This document shows, piece after piece, positions 33,429-44,746 of a stretch of 64,000 nucleotides of DNA. How positions within the stretch are numbered: position 1 is the stretch's first letter; every line of letters begins with the position of its first letter. This DNA comes from Apoderus coryli (taxonomy: Eukaryota; Arthropoda; Insecta; Coleoptera; Attelabidae): contig OU452214.1 of the NCBI GenBank assembly GCA_911728435.2, forward strand, positions 9,364,105 through 9,428,104, in the 5' to 3' direction. The translations under genes and the position numbers were made by a program. The notes beneath the pieces were generated by a model. The model was not told where the DNA came from and did not search any database. It saw nothing but the letters and a program-made list of their open reading frames with translations.

Positions 33429-35042
33429 CATAGAAATCTTATATTATATATGTACTCTAGAATGCTAATTAAATCCAGCCGAATACCAAAAAGTGTAACG
33501 GGTATGCAGAGTTTTCACGAACTACGCATGCTCCTCAGTAACTTATTTTCAGTACAGAGCTGCCATATTTAAAACTATTTTGTCGTTCGCCTTACAGAAT
33601 TTATGCGATATATCTGTTTTATAAATAAATCCATATGTTGCGTCATACGAAACTGCTTGACAAAATCAAATAATTAAATGTTATCGGTAAAATTGCATAC
33701 TGTTTACTTTTCAGCAATATGAACGAAACATTTTTTTCCAAATCTTATTAAATTTAGGAGATTTCGCAACAGCGTCTGTTTTCGCAAATGACGTTTCTCG
33801 TAGTGGGAATATCTGTCAGAGTCGGCTTCACAACAATTCAGATAGGTTTTATAATTGAGTTATGGTTTTATTCGTGGTATATTTTAATTGTTGATAGATA
33901 TACCTATTTGTGATTAAAATTGTTTTTAATATTTGTTATTTTGGTTTTAGTTCGTTTATTTAACAAACAATGAGGTGTATAGTGTTGTGGTGTATAAAAT
34001 GAAAATGAAGGTCTCATTCCTGGTATTAAATATATTCAGTAAGTTATTGTTTCGGGTTTCTAACAGTCTCAGTTTGAGTCAATATGATACCATTGACATC
34101 ATACTCATTTTTAGCTTGACAAAAAAAAAGACATGATGTTTGGATGCGGGCATTGGGATCCTAGTACAGAAAATGTATATGATGGGAATGTCATATGCAG
34201 TATGCATTTCGCTGCAGAAGATATCATTTGTAGAGAAGACGGCAAGAGGATCACCCTCGCACCCGATGCAGTTCCCAAACTTTTGTTGAAAAGAAGAGAT
34301 TATGTAAATGAGAGTGGAAGTTAAACTCTTAATCGTTTGATATCAAGACACCGTTTACTTAAAAGCAGTCTGTCAAAAATGCATGATATGTATGTCAAGA
34401 ATATATTTCCTACGTTGTGTAGGTATACAAAGTTCGTTTGAATTCTGTTGTTAAACTGGAATATACTTAATTATAGAATCCTCCATGAAATTGCTGAGAA
34501 TAAAAGTTCTACCAACCATGTTTTGTCACAAAATACTATTGCGAGTAGTACGGATGATATGGAAGTGGTTTACATGGACACGGAAAATATTTGTGAAGTC
34601 ACTGTTTCTTGCACACCTTCTTTGAAGGCTGTAGAGAGGTAAGACGCCTAAGGTGGTTGTATAAACAAACAAATATTATATAATAATAAAATAAATAATT
34701 AGAATGCTCAAGTCCTTAAGATATTTTCCAGTATTAGAATTTTTACTTATTTCTCATTTCTGCTTAGATTTATTATTATTGGGTTGTACCTGTTAGACAA
34801 TAAAGTATTTAGATATTTAATGTAATTTTTTATTTATTAAATTCCTTTATTCCATTTTTTTATTTGAATTTTAAATATACATATAACATAACAGTAATAT
34901 TACATTTAATCAAAGCCGGTCCTGTTGAAAAATAAGTTACTGGTGATCATGCGCATTATGGACAGCTCTACACTTTTGGTTACATTTTTGTACTACGGGA
35001 TTATCATTCTAGAGTATATATATATAATATAAGATTTCTGTG
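33429..35042 (+). mobile_element. P-type element, right copy (uninterrupted)
   Basis: 1614 bp from CATAGAAATC to GATTTCTGTG, with inverted ends that match for about 22 bp and then share the CATTCTAGAGTA / TACTCTAGAATG block. It is collinear with 19911-22623 minus the repeat block. It contains the THAP exons only. Confidence 0.75.
33970..34638 (+). pseudogene. THAP-domain exons, right P-type copy
   Basis: Same three exons as the left copy. Exon 1 begins at 33970 but has an extra AAATG-type insertion that puts a stop after WCIK. Exon 2 (from 34115) keeps RHDVWMRALG, the shared frameshift, and the NVICSMHFAAED half, in which the codon before HF has changed. Exon 3 ends at 34638 before GTAAG. 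Not able to encode a THAP protein. Confidence 0.7.
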
Positions 35043-35050
35043 AATGCCAT

Positions 35051-35780
35051 AGAGAAATCCTTTGAATATGAAGCGACAGGAAAGAGCTTTGCGCTGAATG
35101 CTGTGGTAAATAGAATATGCGCTGGAAACTCATTGTGTTTTGATTGTTGTTCGTTGTGATATAACCAAGCTGGATGTTTTAGGGTTTTTTGCAGTTTTGA
35201 CTCCTTTAGTTAGTGAATCTAAGCGAATCTTGTGTATTTATGAGTGTACAATATTATTATACTACTAACTGTTCTTATAACCAAGAAATACAAGTATCAC
35301 AGATCAGATTTAATGACTAACAGACTTACATGTTATGTCTAACTGAACCTTCTAGACCTCTTATACCATTTAACCTCACTTCACTTTATTAGAACAATAT
35401 TATCCAAACTCACTCACATCCTTTGATACACTACATAAATTTAATTGATATTAGATATTGACACCTACTCAATTACGATGTATGATTGTTTCACTTATTG
35501 AAATTCAACTTCACCTCATTTGCTTTATAGAAAAAACCATTTTATCATATAAAAATATTTTAATTGTCTAATTTTCTCACTTTTAATAATCGAATCACAT
35601 CAGTTATTTTATCACAGTTCTCACATCAGTTCTAGTATGCGATTTGTGTCAGTTTAGATTTCTTACATTTCTCTGACATACCACTTTGCTTTATGTCAAA
35701 TTCATTTTTCGCTCTCATCACGCCTTTTCAATGTATTCTTGTCGATTTTTGTCTCAGTTCGCCATTTTGCACAAACCATA
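35051..35780. other. Intergenic spacer B-C (continuation of the A-B spacer)
   Basis: Collinear with 6421-8160 without the hAT-like insertion; the empty hAT site TCTCTGAC lies near 35670. No gene. Confidence 0.6.
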
Positions 35781-36186
35781 CAAGAATACACATTATAAAT
35801 TACAATACCTTATGCATAAATATACAATGATATTACAAACCAACAGAAGAAAACAAGCAATCAGGCACAATACACAATACAATATAAAAAATATAAAAAT
35901 CAGGTATGTGCCTGAACTTAAGCTACACACGTTTGCTCAACAATAAATCTCGCATCTTATTTTTGAATGAACTCAAGCTACAACGAATATTATTGGATAT
36001 TAGTGTGTTATAGATCCTTACCGCATTATATGTAAAGCAGTTTTTAAACATGGCCGTTTTATGACGAGGAATATGTAGCTGATGCCTGCTTCTAGCGTTA
36101 ATGTTATGAATTGACGAACGAAAGCAAAGTTTATCAAATAAAATATTAGGTGTTTTTGTTCGAAAAATTTTACACACTAGAGTACT
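35780..36186 (-). pseudogene. LINE C-terminal fragment, unit C, 3' part
   Basis: Same fragment as at 13270-14105 (LDKLCFRSSIHNINA-type sequence and LLLSKRV). It is split from its upstream part (38486-38741) by the LINE insertion at 36187-38485. Confidence 0.7.
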
Positions 36187-38485
36187 GTACGATCTCCACG
36201 TCATTGACGTGGCTTTTTCTGCATTTTTTGAAAGGTTCTGGTATTATTTTAATTTTTACTTTCCATTGAGAAATATATGTTATAGGAATAGTGACAAAAA
36301 ATGGATGAATTCGAGAGTCCGCGATTCTAGTAAAAACTTGAAAGATTTGTTTTGTTGGTATAAAGAACAGCCTACCTTAAAAGATGCTTATAACAGAGCA
36401 AAGCGGGAACACAGAAAACTAGTTAATGATGTGAGGAAGGGCTATTATCAGAACAAAATCATGACCTCTGAGAACGCGGTCAGCAGCGCTTGGTCTATGG
36501 TGAGGCATTTAACGAATAATACAAAAACAAACAAAAACATATCTATTGATATGAATGATAACAAAAAGTGTGAGTGTCCGTTTGCAATATCTGAAAATTT
36601 TAATAGGTATTTTCGCGATGTTGCTATTGAATTAGTTGGAAATGTACAGGGCAACCAGAATGGGGGTGAGCTTAACTCGGATTTCACAACGCAGAATTCG
36701 ATGCTGTGTCCCTTTACTGAGTTCGAGTTTTATGAATTAATAATGAATAAACTTAAAAACAAGCGGTCCGCTGGAGTAGATGAAATCCCACCATTTTTAA
36801 TAAGGTATATTATTGTTGAAATATCTAAACCTTTTGCGTATCTTGTAAACTTATCTTTTTGTCGTGGAAATTTTCCAAGTATGATCAAAATAGGTATAGT
36901 AATTCCCATATATAAAAAAGGAAACATACATAAGTTAGAAAATTATAGACCTGTGACTATTTCATCGTCATTTTCGAAGCTTTTTGAGATTTGTTTTCTC
37001 GACAGACTAAGTATTTTCTTGAGTAGAAATAATATTATTTCACGAAGACAGCATGGGTTTCAGAGTGGGAAATCTACACAGACAGTTATAGAGTCAGTGT
37101 ACGGAGAGATTTTGAGATATATAGAACGAGGTGAGGCTCCAGCTGGGATTTTCTGCGATCTCAGTAAAGCCTTTGATTGTGTGAATCATGAAATTTTATT
37201 GGCTCGTTTATCTGGCTATGGAATTACGGGACCGGCATTGAATTGGATTAAGACATTCTTGAGTGATAGGCAGCAGTACGTCAGTATCACCCATACCTAT
37301 GCGACTCACAGACGAACTGTGAATTCTAGACCAACCTATACTCACATCGGTGTGCCCCAGGGCTCGGTACTGGGGCCAGTTTTATTTGTGTTGTACGTTA
37401 ATGAGATATTCTCAGTGACTCCAATGTCCCTTTAACAGCTTTTGCGGATGATATATCTTTCATTGTTTCGAATGTTTCAACAGATGAACTTCAGGAGGAT
37501 TCTGCTGTGCTTCTTCGGAAGTTTTGCGCGTTCTTCGAGAAAAATTGCCTTTATTTTAACTCATCAAAGACGAAATTGATGAGGTTTAGTGCTAGACCAA
37601 GCACATGTCAGCCTCTTGCTGTAAGAGTTGGCGGTGATGAGATTGCTGCCTCATGTTATGTGGATTTCTTGGGTGTTCGGATGGATAGCGGTTTAACCTG
37701 GAAGCTTCATTGTGAGAGAGTGGTGGGTCAGTTAAATTCATCCTTTTATCTGATAAACTCACTGAAGTCAGTCTTGGATCAGGGTCAGTTGTTGATGCTT
37801 TACTATGCCCAAGTGGAGTCGCGCCTGAGGTACGGGGTATTTTTATGGGGTGACTCTACCATGACGCATGATATATTTGTGAAGCAAAAAAGAATTATTA
37901 GATGCATAGCTGGGCTTCCCGACAGACAGAGTTGTAGGCCCGTGTTTCAGAAATTTAATATTTTAACGATATACGCTCTATACATTTATGAAGTATGTAT
38001 TTTTATTCAAAAAAAATTTAAAGAATTTTCCACAAACCCGTGATATACACACTGTAAATACAAGGAGTCGAAACGACTTACACATAAACAAGTTTAAATA
38101 CAATTTGACTCAGAGGTCAATTTATTGCCGGGGGATCATGATCTATAATAAACTGACAGATAACTTGAAGTCTATAAACGAAATTAAGAAGTTCTCAGTG
38201 TTACTAAAATCGTTTCTTGTATCTGAGGCGATATATTCTGTTAACGAGTATTTTTCTCGGGATGCGCGAGTAACTGTTATTTAGAAACTGTTGTGTTTTG
38301 ACATGTGTCTTATACATTAAATGTTTAATAGTCTTTGTGAAGTTACAATTATGTGTTATTTTATATGTGAAGATTGTAAATATTGTATGTATATATTTAA
38401 AATTTGAGTTTTTTTTTTACGTTGACGACTTCTATACATTTTGTAATGTCATTTGGAGAATAAATAAATAAATAAAATAAATAAA
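36187..38485 (+). mobile_element. 5'-truncated CR1/Jockey-group LINE
   Basis: Inserted into an older LINE fragment with TACT on both sides (36183-36186, 38486-38489). The 3' end is an (AAAT)n-like tail (38460-38485). The endonuclease is missing. The reverse transcriptase is broken by two frameshifts. Confidence 0.75.
36209..38284 (+). pseudogene. Reverse transcriptase of the 36187-38485 LINE (two frameshifts)
   Basis: Frame 1 (36209-37435) has the connector region, then RSAGVDEIPPFLIRYI, KLENYRPVTISSSFSKLFE, RQHGFQSGKSTQTVIESV, FCDLSKAFDCVNHEI and GVPQGSVLGPVLFVLYV. A one-base loss near 37420 shifts the frame just before the catalytic TAFADDISF (about 37438), which is intact. Frame 2 (37507-38043) holds the thumb (DFLGVRMDSGLTWK, QKRIIRCIAGL). 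A second shift in an A run near 38010 leads to frame 3 with NTRSRNDLHI and the C-terminus ending at 38284. The first methionine has no meaning because the element is 5' truncated. Confidence 0.75.
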
Positions 38486-38745
38486 TACTAAAACTTAATT
38501 CTCTTCGCTCATCCATCTTAAGCCAGTTCAGTTGTCTAATTGCAAGAGATATGTAATCGTATTTTCTGCAGCAGAAATTTTGAACCCTCTGTATTCTGTT
38601 CTGATCTTGCCTATCAAGATAATGTCCGTAAGCTGTACCAGCATAATTAAATCTCGAAAGAACTAACGCATCAAAGAGCATCTTTTTAAGAGGAGGGGTA
38701 AAGTTATGTGTAAATGAAAATAATAGTGTTAGGATTCCCAAACAT
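38486..38745 (-). pseudogene. LINE C-terminal fragment, unit C, 5' part
   Basis: Minus-strand LLFSFTHNFTPPLKKMLFDA and following residues up to DERRELSFS, continuing into 36186 across the inserted LINE. Confidence 0.7.
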
Positions 38746-38937
38746 TTTATTATAGTTTATTATAGTTCATGAATTAATAAATGGTGTGCCAAACTCCTTT
38801 TAGTGTAAGTAAAATATGCACAATGTTCACAATAGTTTCTCAGACTCTTTTGATATTTCTTTATGTTTTAACATATGAACTTTAAAATTTGTACTGCATG
38901 AACTTTTATACGAACAACGTTGACATTCATGAAAAGT

Positions 38938-41572
38938 TTACGTGATTAAGGTTTTATTATCAGAATGATTATTTGCTATATGACAATCAAGACTCCGTTT
39001 CAATGAAAATCCTTTACTACATATTGTACAACCATATTTATTATTTTTATTATTGCTATGAGTTAATAAATGTCGTTTCAAAGTAGATTTAAAGTAAGTA
39101 AAATATACACAATGTGAGCAATATAGTTTCTCAAAATCTTTTGATATTTCTTTATGTTTTATCATATGCAATTTTAATCCTGTAGTGCTTGCACTTTTGT
39201 ACGAACAATGTTGGCATTCATACATATTATACGTAATTGTGGCCATTAAGGTTTTATTTTCAGAATGATTATTTCCTATATGACAATCAAGACTCTGTTT
39301 GGTTTGAAATCCTTTCTTACACGTTGTACAAACATGTGGTTTATTATTGCTATGAGTTAATAAATGTCGTTTCAAACTACATTTAAAGTAAGTAAAATAT
39401 GCACAATGTGCACAATATAGTTTCTCAACATTTTCTGGTATTTCGTTATGTTTTAACATATTATGCTTTTTAAAAGCTGCACTGGATGAACTTTTAAACG
39501 AACAACGTTGACATTCATAGATATTATTCGTAATTGTGGCCATTAAGGTTTTATTATCAGAATGATCATTTGCTATATGACGATCAAGACTTAATTTGCG
39601 TGCAAATACTTTACTACACATTGTACAAACATATGGTCTATTATTGGTATGAGTTAATAAATGTTTTTGCAAATCAGTTTTAATGTGAGTAAAATATGCA
39701 CAATGTGCACAATATAGTTTCTCAAAATCTTTTGATATTTCTTTATGTCTTAACATATGACGTTTTAAAGTTGCACTGGTTGAACTTTTATACGAACAAC
39801 GTTGGCATTCATAAAGATTATTCGTAATTGTGGCCATTAAGGTTTTATTTTCAGAATGATTATTTCCTATATGACAATCAAGATACCGTTTCACTATAAA
39901 TCCTTTACTACACATTGTACAAACATATGGTTTATTATTGCTATGAGTTAATAAATGATTTTTCAAACAACTTTTAATGTAAGTAAAATATGCACAATGT
40001 GCGCAATATAGTTTCTCAACATTTTTTGGTATTTCGTTATGTTTTAACATATTATGCTTTTTAAAATCTGCACTGGATGAACTTTTATACGAACAACGTT
40101 GACATTCATAGATATTATTCGTAATTGTGGCCATTAAGGTTTTATTATCAGAATGATTATTTGCTATATGACAATCAAGAATCTGTTTCGCTGCAAATCC
40201 TTCACTACACATTGTACAAAGATATGGTTTATTATTGCTATGAGTTAATAAATGTCGTTTCAAACTACTTTTAAAGTAAGTAAAATATGCACAATGTGCG
40301 CAATATAGTTTCTCAAAATCTTTTGATATTTCTTTATGTTTCAACATATGAACTGTAAAATTTGCACTGTATGAACTTTTATACGAACAATGTTGACATT
40401 CATAGATATTATTCGTAATTGTGGCCATTAAGGTTTTATTATCAGAATGATTATTTGCTATATGACAATCAAGAATCTGTTTGGCTGCAAATCCTTCACT
40501 ACACATTGTACAAACATATGGTTTATTATTGCTATGAGTTAATAAATGTCGTTTCAAACTACTTTTAAAGTAAGTAAAATATGCACAATGTGCGCAATAT
40601 AGTTTCTCAAAATCTTTTGATATTTCTTTATGTTTCAACATATGAACTTTAAAATTTGCACTGTATGAACTTTTATACGAACAATGTTGACATTCATAAA
40701 TAGTATGCGTAAGTGTGGCCATTAAGGTTTTATTATGAGAATGATTACTTGCTATATGACTATCAAGACTCTGTTTGGATTTAAATCCTTTGTTACACAT
40801 TGTACAAACATATGGTTTATTATTGCTATGAGTTAATAAATGATTTTTCAAACAACTTTTAATGTAAGTAAAATATGCACAATGTGCGCAATATAGTTTC
40901 TCAACATTTTTTGGTATTTCGTTATGTTTTAACATATTATGCTTTTTAAAATCTGCACTGGATGAAGTTTTATACGAACAATGTTGACATTCATAGATAT
41001 TATTCGTAATTGTGGCCATTAAGGTTTTATTATCAGAATGATTATTTGCTATATGACAATCAAGAATCTGTTTGGCTGCAAATCCTTCACTACACATTGT
41101 ACAAACATATGGTTTATTATTGCTATGAGTTAATAAATGTCGTTTCAAACTACTTTTAAAGTAAGTAAAATATGCACAATGTGCGCAATATAGTTTATCA
41201 AAATCTTTTGATATTTCTTTATGTTTCAATATATGAACTTTAAAATTTGCACTGTATGAACTTTTATACGAACAATGTTGACATTCATAAATAGTATGCG
41301 TAAGTGTGGCCATTAAGGTTTTATTATGAGAATTATTACTTGCTATATGACTATCAAGACTCTGTTTGGATTTAAATCCTTTGTTACACATTGTACAAAC
41401 ATGCAATTTTTCATTTAACCGTGTATGGGTTTTAAATTTCTTTTTACAAATTGTTTTAAACGTACGCTGATTGCAATGAAACCATTTTGCATTTGTTTTC
41501 ATTGATGTCTCGTTGTCCTCTTTGGAATTGTCTCCAGTCACAAATAACTGCATCTCTTTCGACATGACAGTG
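38938..41572 (-). CDS. C2H2 zinc-finger protein, finger exon, unit C (25 fingers)
   Basis: The largest and best-preserved member. The acceptor AG is at 41573-41574; the exon continues in frame from the donor at 44273 (S-T-V-M-S-K-E-M). The leader is like unit B (KWFHCNQRTFKTICKKKF), then come 25 C2H2 fingers as one plus eight triplets. Three triplets containing YVCTMCSEGFAAKQILDCHI or its L variant are nearly identical over more than 75 residues, showing recent expansion or conversion inside the exon. The stop is at DNKTLIT, as in B, with decayed fingers beyond. No frameshift is seen in 875 codons. Confidence 0.85.
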
Positions 41573-41751
41573 CTATAAAAATAATAAACATTAATAAGTT
41601 AAATAGGTAGGATAAGAGGTGATTGATAAGGTGAACAACATTTTACATCATGTGACATGGCGGAAACCGTTGTAATTTGGATTCATGACACTTCAAATTT
41701 GTCCGAGTAATTGAGTCGAACAAGCAAAAAAAACTAATTTATCTCATTTCC

Positions 41752-41788
41752 AATGTTTCGGTTTATTATAAAACCATCATCAACATTC
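41752..41788 (-). ncRNA. Hammerhead-like motif, family 3, intron of unit C
   Basis: Same sequence as at 15684-15720: UUGAUGA (41783-41777), stem II GGUUU/AAACC, GAAA (41759-41756). C3 is U here too, so it is probably inactive. About 180 nt upstream of the finger exon. Confidence 0.4.
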
Positions 41789-41799
41789 ATAAAAGGGAG

Positions 41800-42260
41800 A
41801 TGAAAATAACATAAAAAAAAAAACACCAAAAACAGTTTCTATAAAAAATTTAAAAAACACTACTTAGTTAGAATATGTATAACAGCAGATCATGAATGAA
41901 AAGAAAGGACAAACTATCAATCACAAGTTGAAAATGTAGTACATTGTAATAACGTTTTTCATTTAGCACTAGTTACTGAGTAGGTAACTATTGGGAAATA
42001 TTTAAAAATGAACGCGCTGGTAATGACAAAAGTTATGAAGAATCACCATAGCAACGCCGACAATACAGACAAATCAAATTGAGAGTTTACATTATTTCGC
42101 TACTTTCGAAGGTGTCAAAGCTATTTATATATAGAATGAAAAACAGTGATAGTGTATATAGTTTAACATCACCTAGTCAATTTAATACTTTAACTCATCG
42201 TATTTAGGCTTATGCCAACAGGGCGGGTATAAGTAAGTTTCGAAAAACAAATATTTTCCT
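41800..42260. other. Intron sequence, unit C
   Basis: Non-coding, collinear with 15735-16193. Confidence 0.5.
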
Positions 42261-42265
42261 AAGAA

Positions 42266-43121
42266 TTATGATGTTTAATTTATTCAAAAGCAATCCTGTT
42301 TATTAAAATGAAAAAAGTATAGTGTGAAACTCGCATGAAATGACCATTTCCAATACGTATCGGTACTGAACAAGATACCACCGGGAGTGACCACAGGATT
42401 GTACGAGCCAAATTAATGATTGACGTATGTAAAGAACTGCATAAGCTGATCCAGAAGACCGACAGCAACAGACCATGGGACATGTTTGGCTTCCAGCAAT
42501 GCATCACAAATAAGCTAAATGGCACTGAAGCCAAAGATAACATCAATGTCTTAAACGAGACCATCATTGCTAGAAAAAGACGGATACCGCCCAACAACCA
42601 AGAAACAATCGAAATATTAAGCGAAGCTAATATGCGGAAAATTAAACAAGGAAGAGACATGAGAAGTGAAGAACTGACTACTGTTGAAGAGCCAAGACAA
42701 ATTAACAAGGAAGAATCAAATCCATAGAAAACAATATCTTACGTAGAAAGCTGGAAAGCGGAAAAAAGCAAATGACGAAGGTAAAGAACAAACTCGGGCA
42801 TGTTACAACAAACCGGGACGTGTACAAAATGGAAAGATCGATGTTTGGTGTGTCACTTCGTGACCACGTTAGAAATGAGGACCTACGGGCGAGAACAGGA
42901 GTCACGGATGTTATCTACCAGGTGGAACTAGGCATGACAGATGGACAAAAGCTGCTCGAATGAAGACCAAGAGCTGACAAGAGAAACAGGGGAAGATCTC
43001 CCACGCGATGGACGGATGTATCAAAAGAATAACCACAAACCGGATGCAGAGCGCTCAAAATACAGTGGGCAGAAATGGAGGGGGCCTATATCCAGTACTG
43101 GATGCAAAATTCTATCTTTAT
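42266..43121 (+). pseudogene. Dead RTE-type LINE, unit C copy (short)
   Basis: Keeps the start (DHRIVRAKLMIDVCKE-type sequence near 42390) and the tail (KMERSMFGVSLRDHVRN, about 42830; WMQ region near 43100). The whole polymerase in between has been lost at 42822, where GTGTAC joins AAAATGGAAAGATCG. It is interrupted at 43122 by a hammerhead-bearing insertion and the last bases resume at 43491. Confidence 0.75.
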
Positions 43122-43490
43122 TGTTACAATGCTTTTATTGTTTGACATATTGTAGAAGCATAAGAATATTAAATTAGGTGAGAAAGTCAAACTCCACGAA
43201 TTAATTTTAAGAAATTACTATTTGAGTACTAAAATCATTCTTAATCACCAAATATGTTTCGGGGCTATCTATCCCGATCATCAGTGCTTAAATATTAGAG
43301 GAAATGGGTTTACATTGTGTACCTCATTATCTAAGTATACAAAGGTATAGAAGTCCGAAACAGAAGGTAGTTGTATATATATTGAGGAGACTATAATTGA
43401 TGTGAACTTACTTAAGTATTAATAAAAACATTATGCACATGACTGTTAATATCTTTTTATATCTTTCTGGTTCAGACTTCATTGATTGAA
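43122..43490 (-). mobile_element. 369-bp hammerhead-bearing insertion in the dead RTE
   Basis: Units A, B and D all read CTATCTTTATGACACTT without interruption; here TGTTACAATG... to ...GATTGAA separates CTTTAT from ATGACACTT. At most 2 bp are duplicated. No coding frame. It holds one hammerhead-like motif. Confidence 0.65.
43245..43290 (-). ncRNA. Hammerhead-like motif, family 5
   Basis: Minus strand: core CUGAUGA (43284-43278), stem II built on GGG/CCC with unpaired bases next to the core, GAAA (43260-43257), CAUAUU and UGGUGAUUAAG. Stem I starts with CA/UG and may resume after an internal loop through UUAA. Weaker than families 1 and 4. Confidence 0.45.
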
Positions 43491-43734
43491 ATGACACTTA
43501 TTTTGTTCGGTGAATCCAAAAATGCAATAATAGAGACGGATAGTACAACTTAAGGCGGGTTTAGCCAACTAATAAAGCATAATTTTAATGCTGCATAATG
43601 TATAATTTTTAATACAACGAATAGTGAATCATAATTTTAGTAGATATAATGCATAAGATTGGGAACTTTCAACTTTATGCACTAAATTATGCCAAAAATA
43701 TCAATACGCATGCGCAGCATGCCTTATATTTATA

Positions 43735-44220
43735 TTTATTTACCACATATTTGTACAAAAATCATACAATTGTAGCATGTCAAAAATTTACATTATATAA
43801 ATAAAAATACAAAACGAATTCATCTTAGTCATCCAAATGTAAACAAAGAAGAAAACACATATTTTTACAAACTACCAAAAAAAAAAGTTTATACATGTAC
43901 ATAAAATAAAAAATAAATAAAATCTAATAGATATCAACACTGGAGATAGTATGCATGTACTCCTCAGCGGAATAAAAGGCATGTCTCAGCAACACAGCTT
44001 TTATTTTGCTTTTAAAAACGGTAAAGCCGCACTCACGCAAATCACCAGGGAGAGCATTATACAAGTGTGTCTGTAAAGAATTCCTCTCACTCTTTGCAAG
44101 TCGGAACCTTGGAGGACGCAAAGAGTCAAACGTGCTAGTAGGGTATCGATGAAAGGTACTGTATTTTGACCACAATATTCCAGGCCGTATAGCGTGAACA
44201 ATCCTGTATATTCATTCTGA
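43735..44220 (-). pseudogene. LINE C-terminal fragment
   Basis: The minus frame with SLRPPRFRLAKSERNSLQTH, LYNALPGDLRECGFTVFKSK and AFYSAEEYM is the typical C-terminus of a LINE reverse transcriptase, different from the one repeated in each unit. Unit D keeps about 50 bp of its 5' part (around 52896-52945), so the fragment predates the C/D split. Confidence 0.5.
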
Positions 44221-44272
44221 CATAAAATTATTGTACAAAACGGCGATACCTATTATGAGAATAAGTACTTAC

Positions 44273-44630
44273 CTTATACTATAATCAGTATCATTACCAA
44301 TGCTCATATTATGTAATTCATCAACATCTTCTTCATGTTTAATATTTAATTCTTCAGATTTAATTTGTAGGGAGCAATCGGAATCAACATTTTCCTCATC
44401 AATTTTAATCTCTTGTTCGTCGGCATTATAATTAATTTCATCATTTCGTGTTTCTATAATTAAATAATGAGCCGTTTCAATGAAATTCAAACCAATATCT
44501 AGTTCTCGTTGTTCCATTTTGTATTTCAAGTCACTCCAGAGTTGTGTTGATGCTGATTTTAAAGTTGCTTCTAGAGAGACTTGATTTGTACAATTTTCTC
44601 TGTTAACTTGAATTATTTTCTCCTCTAGAT
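44273..44630 (-). CDS. Acidic upstream exon of zinc-finger gene, unit C
   Basis: Shorter than the A, B and D versions by in-frame losses (for example the VDIKRE segment and NN before MSIG), but open throughout and with the same donor (intron starts at 44272). The ATG within LKYKME is at 44517-44515. In-frame indels only suggest it is still translated. Pairs with the finger exon ending at 41572. Confidence 0.6.
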
Positions 44631-44746
44631 CTTGAAGATTTCTTTAGTTAATTAGTTATTAAATCTAATCTGTGTTACTTGTATTTCTTGGTTATAAGAA
44701 CAGTTTGTAGCGTTAGTCTTTGACTTTCATAGAATAATGTTTATAT

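Larger units (their letters stand above)
19911..35042. mobile_element. 15.1-kb composite insertion bounded by P-type elements
   Basis: The left edge starts CATAGAAATC and the right edge ends GATTTCTGTG, the outer ends of two P-type elements (19911-22623 and 33429-35042). The block is flanked by AATGCCAT on both sides (19903-19910, 35043-35050), an 8-bp TSD. Unit A has a single AATGCCAT at 6413-6420 with matching flanks on both sides. The inner flanks of the two elements differ (GAGATACC after 22623; GGAATGTC before 33429). This is what is expected if both were separate insertions in a donor locus and the outer ends then moved everything between them. Confidence 0.75.

Noticed and set aside
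35686..35946. 86-codon plus-strand frame
   Set aside because: It spans spacer and the antisense of a LINE 3' end; no conserved counterpart.
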